A stretch of 64,000 nt of DNA from Xestospongia bergquistia (Eukaryota > Porifera > Demospongiae > Haplosclerida > Petrosiidae): positions 5,871,821 through 5,935,820 of the forward strand of contig OZ014417.1 in NCBI GenBank assembly GCA_963965975.1, written 5' to 3'. The translations under genes were made by a program, and so were the position numbers. The notes under the pieces are model-generated. The model had not been told where the DNA came from, searched no databases, and worked only from the letters and a program-made list of their open reading frames with translations. Each line of letters begins with the position of its first letter. The first letter of the stretch is position 1. Below, piece after piece: positions 58,700 to 64,000 of the stretch.

Positions 58700-60000
58700 C
58701 ACTTCACATGAAAGAGTATTGCTGTCTCTCGTCATAGGGTATCTTAGTGGAATTTAATAAGTACCTATTAGGAAATAAGGTCAGATACATTGCTATGAAT
58801 GTAGTTACATTTATAGGTTATAATAGAAAAAATAATATTATATATATTGTTGTTGTTTTCAAAACTTAAACAGAGCACCAATGAGATTTAATGTACATAC
58901 GACAATTTCAGTTACATAACCTTTATATACATGTATTAATAAGTACAGTTTTCTCCTCATACATTAGTTTGTTTCTGATACATCCTATTGCTGAATTTAT
59001 TTCTAATACTGACAGGCAAATCTATTTGGTTAACCAAGGAAGCTGTTATAATTTATAACAATAGTCATCAGTTATGTATGTGAACTTGACATATAGTATC
59101 ATTCTTAGCAGGTATAACTAATGGTATATAACTAAATGGTTTAATATCACATACTTTGCACCATCTGTACTTAAAAAAATAGGAAATCCTTATTTAATAT
59201 CTTTATTTAATTATCATACATTTTAATTAATCTGTTGCTAAGTTCTTTTAGTGTATCACTAGTTAATATACATATATCATATGTAAATGTATTGTTATAT
59301 ACACAAACTACTGGCACTGTCAATTTTTGTTTTAATATCAAATAGAGTGTAAGGTTAATTACTATCAAATCACTCATACCAAAAAAATTTCACTAGCAGT
59401 GTAAGGTTGTGTTCTAGGATATAAATGTTACAAACAATTATATGTCTTTTAATTTATTTAAAAATACTCCATTCATTATGACTTCTAGATCTACATATAC
59501 ATACATACATATGTACATATATACATATATATAATTTTTAATCAGCACTATCACTATAAACAAGTTTCAATGTATTATAACTTCTCAACCATTTTTTCCA
59601 AACATTGCGTAACAACTTTTTGTACTTGAAAGAATGTGACCAATACTTTTAATTCTAAAGGTATGTACTACTTATGATAGATGAATATTTAATTTAAACT
59701 AATTTACCACATTAACAGGTTGTTACATAACATGCCAGGTTCCTACAGCATGTTGCTTAGTCTAGGATCTGTTCCAATACTCCTGCAATAAAATTGCTCA
59801 GGATTACACAGCATGTATGTAGTAACATATAGTGTTCCACTGATACTAGTGTTTACTGATATATTCAATACTGATAAATATGTTTAAATTTTCGGTGATA
59901 TTTTAACCGATATTCAAGAGAAAATGATTTATTGAAGGAAGAAGATGAAGAAAGAAACAAATATATAAAACAATTAAAGCTAATAGTCATAATTAACAAA
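58700..60000. other. AT-rich spacer, no gene recognised
   Basis: Only AT-rich DNA with short TA/CATA runs near 59500. Confidence 0.4.
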
Positions 60001-60132
60001 TCATAAATTTTGGTTTAAGAAGAGTAATTGCTCAACCTTTTTTGGTAAGAGGCAGTTTCTTGAGTTAGTACATATGTCTGATGCACTATTGAATAACCTT
60101 TCAGAAGCAACTGAGGTAGGTGGAGCACTTAA
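60001..60132 (-). pseudogene. hAT transposase C-terminal fragment
   Basis: The minus strand from 60132 to a stop at 60001-60003 reads YLSAPPTSVASERLFNSASD and ends LLPKKVEQLLFLNQNL. This is the hAT dimerisation region, with the hallmark APPTS.ASERLF and the terminal LLFL.. motif. An in-frame TGA lies just upstream, and the gypsy element at 60155 separates it from any further upstream part. Confidence 0.8.
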
Positions 60133-60149
60133 ATATCATCATGCTAATA

Positions 60150-60154
60150 GTGTC
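60150..60154. repeat. Target-site duplication, left copy (GTGTC)
   Basis: Repeated exactly at 63464-63468 on the other side of the gypsy element. Confidence 0.88.
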
Positions 60155-60285
60155 TGTAATGTTTATTATTATTGTTATTATTATTTGGTCACGTGATTAA
60201 GTGTGACCTCGTGTTGTTAATATCTAACTTTGTGAATTGAGTTATCTTGAAGAATCGGATTGTTGGCATATCAAACAATATTATA
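60155..60285 (+). repeat. 5' LTR of the second gypsy element
   Basis: 131 bp, TGTAATG...ATTATA. It contains GTCACGTGAT (60188-60197), an E-box of the CLEAR type. It differs from the 3' LTR at two bases (G/T in AAGT[G/T]TGACC and G/A in AATC[G/A]GAT). Confidence 0.92.
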
Positions 60286-60287
60286 AT

Positions 60288-60300
60288 TGGCGATGAGAGG
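60288..60300 (+). promoter_or_regulatory. Primer-binding site of the second gypsy element
   Basis: TGGCGATGAGAGG starts 2 nt after the LTR. It resembles the tRNA-Ser-type site of the first element with two or three changes. Confidence 0.55.
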
Positions 60301-60467
60301 ATATATTTTATAGTCATTTTAAGTATTAGGTCAATTTGACGCACAAGTACAAACAAAAGATAGCAGTATCAAAGCGACAATCCACGTACTTCAAGGTACA
60401 AATGGCTCTCTCATGAGTTATATTACAGCCCGAGAACTTGGACTAATTAAGGTTTTATATTTGTGCT

Positions 60468-60989
60468 ATGAACATCAAACAGTTGACAGAACAGTATGTT
60501 GAAGTATTTGAAGGAGTTGGTAAATTAAAGGACTATGAAGTAATGTTGCACATAGATGAGTCAGTAACTCCAGTAGCACAACCGGCACGACGAATTCCAT
60601 TTCACATGAGGAAGCAGGTTGAGATAGAGCTGGAGAGATTAGAGAAACAAGACATCATCGAAAAGGTAGACGGTCCTACTCCATGGATTTCTCCATTAGT
60701 AATTATTCCCAAAAGGAACGGTGAAGTTCGTTTATGCATTGATATGCGGATGGCAAATAGAGCTATACTTAGAGAACGGCACCCCAGTCCCACAGTAGAT
60801 GATTTGATGCACTCTCTTAATGGTGCAACTGTATTTTCCAAGTTAGATTTGAGATCGGGCTATCACCAGTTGTCTTTAGCTTCCGAAAGTAGATATATCA
60901 CTACTTTTGCAACACACAAAGGATTACGAAGGTATAAACGACTGAATTTTGGAACTAATTCAGCCAGTGATTTTCCAGAATGCTATTAA
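60468..60989 (+). CDS. Second gypsy element, reverse transcriptase N-terminal part
   Basis: A 173-codon frame holds the RT motifs PTPWISPLVIIPKRNGEVRL, FSKLDLRSGYHQL and THKGLRRYKRLNFG. It leaves frame just after SASD through a 1-2 nt indel near 60970 and continues in the next frame. The protease remnant upstream is in another frame, so the ATG at 60468 is simply the first available one. Confidence 0.92.
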   Translation: MNIKQLTEQYVEVFEGVGKLKDYEVMLHIDESVTPVAQPARRIPFHMRKQVEIELERLEKQDIIEKVDGPTPWISPLVIIPKRNGEVRLCIDMRMANRAILRERHPSPTVDDLMHSLNGATVFSKLDLRSGYHQLSLASESRYITTFATHKGLRRYKRLNFGTNSASDFPECY

Positions 60990-63231
60990 TGAACAAGTCA
61001 GAGACATTCAAGGTGTAATCAATATTAGTGATGATATCATTGTGTTTGGCGAAACTCAAGAGAAACACAATGAAGCACTGGAAGCAGTACTCAGAAGACT
61101 CTTGAGCGTAGGATTAACAGTAAACAAAGAAAAATGTGAATTTAACAAAAAGTCACTTGAATTTTTCGGATTTGTCTTCTCAAGAAAGGGCATTTCTCCA
61201 GATCCTCGAAAAGTCAAGACAATACATGAGGCAAAACCGCCATCATCAACCACTAAAGTACGAAGTTTTATCGTCATGGCAACCTACTGTGCCAAGTTTA
61301 TTCCAAATTTCAGTGACATTACAAAGCCACTACGGGAGTTAACAAAGAAAAATGTCAATTTTAAATGGACAGAAAAAGAAAGAGAATCATTCGAGCAAGT
61401 TAAGCAAATGGTGACTAGTGACACAGTGATGGCTTATTTTGATGGAACGAAGCAAACGGAGCTTACTACAGATGCCTCACCATGGGGATTGTCAGCCATA
61501 TTGTCACAAAAGACACCAGGTACAGATGACCGAAGGATAGTCGCTTACGTGAGCAGATCGTTATCAGCCACAGAACAGAAGTATTCACAGACAGAAAAGG
61601 AAGCTCTTGCTATAGTTTGGGCAATCAAGCGACTACACATATACTTGTTTGGTGGTCATTTCACGTTAGTCACAGATTGCAAGCCACTTCAATTCATTTT
61701 TGAGAATAGAAAGTCGAAAGCATCAGCAAGAATCGAGAGGTGGAACATGTTATTACAAGAATATGATTTTTCAGTTGGACACATAAAGGGAGAGAAAAAT
61801 CCATCTGATTACTTATCGCGACATCCAAGTCAGAATGTTACTGAAGACGAAGTTCAAGTTGCGGAAGAATATGTCAAATTCATCAGTATTAATGCAGTTC
61901 CAAAGGCAATGTCACTAGCAGACATACAGAAAGCAACAAAAGAGGATAAAACACTACAAAGGTTGGCACAAAGTGTTAGATCAGGAAAATGGGATTTTTC
62001 TGGTGAAGTCAATGCAAAAGAACTCAAGTTATTTCACAAAGTCCATGATGAATTGACGATACACAGTGATTCGAATATCATTCTCAGAGGAACTCGAATT
62101 GTGATACCAAGTGCACTAAGAAAACGTGCAATGGAGTTGGCTCATGAAGGACATCAGGGATTAGTTAAGACAAAGCAATTGATCAGAGAAAAAGTATGGT
62201 TCCCAGGAATTGACAAAGAAGTAAAACAAGTGATTGACTATTGTACACCATGTCAAGCAAACACATCAAGTTTATGTCCAAGTCCATTACAGATGTCAGA
62301 GTTGCCACCAGAGCCATGGCATACTGTACATGTAGATTTTTGCGGACCTTTCCCCACTGGTGAATACCTATTAGTTGCCATAGATGTGTATTCACGATTT
62401 CCTGTAGTCGAAATTGTCCAGATGACCTCTGCTAAAAGTACAATCGTAAAGTTGGAAAAAATATTTTGTACTCATGGTATTCCAAGAATTTTGAAAAGCG
62501 ACAATGGACTTCCTTTTAACAGTCAAGATTTTAAAGTGTTCATGCAAGAATATGGAATCAATCACAGAAGAGTGACACCATTGTGGCCGCAAGCAAATTC
62601 CGAAGCAGAAAATTTTATGAAGCCATTGTCAAAAGTGATAAAAAGTGCTCATGTAATGAAGAATGACTGGAAGAAAGAAGTCAATGTATTTTTACTAAAT
62701 TATAGAGCTACGCCTCACTTGACGACAAACGAACCTCCATCTAAATTGTTGTTTAATAGAGTCATAAACACAAAACTTCCAGAATTGGTAAAGCAACAAG
62801 ATCATCCAGTTAGAAAGAGAGATAAAGAAAAGAAAGTACACATGAAAGAAGATGCAGATAGAAGAAGAGCCAAAGTGTTGGAGTTGAAAGTAGACGATGT
62901 GGTACTAATGAAACAGAGGAAAATTAATAAATATTCAACAACATTTGATCCAGTTCCATTCAAAGTAGTGAGAGTGAAAGGATCGATGATAACAGTAACT
63001 CGAAATGGAAAGTATCTTACGAGAAACAAATCAATGTTAAAGAAAGTTAAAGTCAGTGGAAATGTAACAGATGATGAAGATAGTGATTATGATATAGAAG
63101 ATGACAGAGATAAACAAGAAAGTGATGAGCAAGACAGAAATGAACAAGATAGAGACGGAAATGAATCAAGGTATCCTGTGAGGAACAGGAAACGTGTTCA
63201 ACGATATGGACAGAACATTTACGATTATTGA
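60949..63231 (+). CDS. Second gypsy element, RT palm, RNase H and full integrase
   Basis: A 760-codon frame. The RT active site is NISDDIIVFG (the S-D-D form common in one metazoan gypsy group). RNase H has TTDASPWGLSAIL and LVTDCKPLQF. Integrase has a zinc region (HEGHQG...CTPCQ) and DDE acids in HVDFCGPFP, KSDNGLPFN and ANSEAENFM, followed by a complete C-terminal part (DVVLMKQRKINKYSTTFDPV) and an acidic tail ending PVRNRKRVQRYG. Unlike the first element, the integrase C-terminus is intact. Confidence 0.95.
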   Translation: MELIQPVIFQNAINEQVRDIQGVINISDDIIVFGETQEKHNEALEAVLRRLLSVGLTVNKEKCEFNKKSLEFFGFVFSRKGISPDPRKVKTIHEAKPPSSTTKVRSFIVMATYCAKFIPNFSDITKPLRELTKKNVNFKWTEKERESFEQVKQMVTSDTVMAYFDGTKQTELTTDASPWGLSAILSQKTPGTDDRRIVAYVSRSLSATEQKYSQTEKEALAIVWAIKRLHIYLFGGHFTLVTDCKPLQFIFENRKSKASARIERWNMLLQEYDFSVGHIKGEKNPSDYLSRHPSQNVTEDEVQVAEEYVKFISINAVPKAMSLADIQKATKEDKTLQRLAQSVRSGKWDFSGEVNAKELKLFHKVHDELTIHSDSNIILRGTRIVIPSALRKRAMELAHEGHQGLVKTKQLIREKVWFPGIDKEVKQVIDYCTPCQANTSSLCPSPLQMSELPPEPWHTVHVDFCGPFPTGEYLLVAIDVYSRFPVVEIVQMTSAKSTIVKLEKIFCTHGIPRILKSDNGLPFNSQDFKVFMQEYGINHRRVTPLWPQANSEAENFMKPLSKVIKSAHVMKNDWKKEVNVFLLNYRATPHLTTNEPPSKLLFNRVINTKLPELVKQQDHPVRKRDKEKKVHMKEDADRRRAKVLELKVDDVVLMKQRKINKYSTTFDPVPFKVVRVKGSMITVTRNGKYLTRNKSMLKKVKVSGNVTDDEDSDYDIEDDRDKQESDEQDRNEQDRDGNESRYPVRNRKRVQRYGQNIYDY

Positions 63232-63315
63232 TAACAATTTGTGTGAGTTATTTACATTGGTATTTGTGACATATTTCATTATTTCATTATGTTATTTGAG
63301 TTATTATTTTATTTT

Positions 63316-63329
63316 GAGAGAAAGGGAGA
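63316..63329 (+). promoter_or_regulatory. Polypurine tract
   Basis: GAGAGAAAGGGAGA lies a few bases before the 3' LTR, in the position of a plus-strand primer. Confidence 0.7.
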
Positions 63330-63332
63330 TGT

Positions 63333-63463
63333 TGTAATGTTTATTATTATTGTTATTATTATTTGGTCACGTGATTAAGTTTGACCTCGTGTTGTTAATA
63401 TCTAACTTTGTGAATTGAGTTATCTTGAAGAATCAGATTGTTGGCATATCAAACAATATTATA
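63333..63463 (+). repeat. 3' LTR of the second gypsy element
   Basis: 131 bp, two differences from 60155-60285. The E-box is at 63366-63375. It is followed by the GTGTC duplication. Confidence 0.92.
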
Positions 63464-63468
63464 GTGTC
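63464..63468. repeat. Target-site duplication, right copy (GTGTC)
   Basis: Identical to 60150-60154. Confidence 0.88.
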
Positions 63469-63720
63469 AGCATTGATTGCTCATGTGAAGTATAATATGG
63501 CTTCCACAAACACACGTGTTTGTCCATCAGTTTTATCAAACATGAAATGAATGATACCGATAATAAAAATTATTGTGATATTGGTACCAATACTGATTCA
63601 TATATCAGTGCAACACTATTAACATACCTTGCAATGACCATGAGGTGAGTATCACAACATTCTACAGACTACACTACCATCTTCTGATAACAGAAGTAAT
63701 CATAAACAGTATAGGTACAA

Positions 63721-63855
63721 CATATGTCACTAGATCTTAACACATATATACATATGTATATATATAAAATATTTCGGATATAAAGTATTTGGATATGCAA
63801 GCCACCTAGTTGCTAATACTAGTACTCACCTTACATTTAAATATATTCATTGCAT
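63721..63855 (+). repeat. Dispersed repeat, right copy (pair with 58560-58698)
   Basis: See the left copy. Identity stops abruptly after CATTGCAT in both, which marks the repeat end. Confidence 0.85.
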
Positions 63856-64000
63856 AAAACCCCACGTGTCTGTGTGTAGAGTATTTTCCTTTCTTTTGTA
63901 AGAGCAAATTTATTAGCTACAAGAGTATAGTGGTTTTACCTATATTTATATGATTAAACTTTTATAGTCCAAATGTATTTTAACTGTACTGGCTCTCTCT

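Larger units (their letters stand above)
60155..63463 (+). mobile_element. Ty3/gypsy LTR retrotransposon lacking gag
   Basis: 3309 bp with 131-bp LTRs differing at two positions, a GTGTC target duplication, a primer-binding site, a polypurine tract, and pol. Only about 180 bp separate the primer site from RT. They contain the C-terminal part of a retropepsin (HVLQGTNGSLMSYITAREL), so gag and the protease active site are deleted. One frameshift in RT (near 60970) splits pol. The LTR likeness implies fairly recent insertion, next to the hAT fragment. Confidence 0.95.

Noticed and set aside
60949..61120. Loss of the RT active site because YxDD reads ISDD
   Set aside because: The NISDD form is, to my knowledge, normal in one group of metazoan gypsy elements; both catalytic Asp residues are present.

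Overview
The window looks like nuclear DNA of a sponge, most likely an Amphimedon-type demosponge. It is strongly AT-rich and full of (TA)n runs. Its introns are very short, many about 50 nt. It carries Ty3/gypsy and hAT debris, and its main genes are EMI/EGF/FN3 receptors of a kind common in sponge genomes. The species assignment is inference; the gene models come from reading splice sites and phases by eye.

Layout. 1-2.3 kb holds a frameshifted copy of the mitochondrial ATP synthase OSCP subunit (+) followed by an unidentified exon. 2.4-8.1 kb holds two decayed copies of a POT/SLC15-type peptide transporter (-), part of a larger duplication (2.4-5.8 kb against 7.2-13.4 kb). A young Ty3/gypsy element (8261-12102, -) with identical LTRs and a 5-bp target duplication interrupts the second copy.

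14.3-51.5 kb is a receptor-gene cluster with four members: gene A (14341-25728, -, intact), pseudogene B (about 32186-34041, -), pseudogene C (about 41697-44592, +) and gene D (45419-50642, -, intact). The intact members encode signal peptide, EMI domain, n EGF-like repeats, one calcium-binding EGF, four FN3 domains, an unrecognised Cys-containing juxtamembrane region, one transmembrane helix, and a cytoplasmic tail of short exons with Tyr and proline-rich motifs. The EGF count is 49 in A, 9 in D, 8 in C and 1 in B. My models give 7461 nt for A and 3516 nt for D, both divisible by three with every junction in phase. A long open frame at 17961-25031 is not one exon: it is 48 EGF exons (96 nt, phase 1-1) separated by introns of 48 or 51 nt that contain no in-frame stop.

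The spacers between the receptor genes contain tandem and segmental duplications, an hAT remnant (28.7-29.2 kb), a large inverted repeat (38.6-39.1 kb) and microsatellites. 51.5-60 kb is mostly featureless AT-rich DNA with a small tandem repeat and a hairpin element. 60.0-63.5 kb is an hAT transposase remnant followed by a second Ty3/gypsy element (60155-63463, +) that has lost gag. A and D probably act at the cell surface as adhesion or recognition receptors signalling through SH2/SH3 adaptors; this is inferred from domains only.
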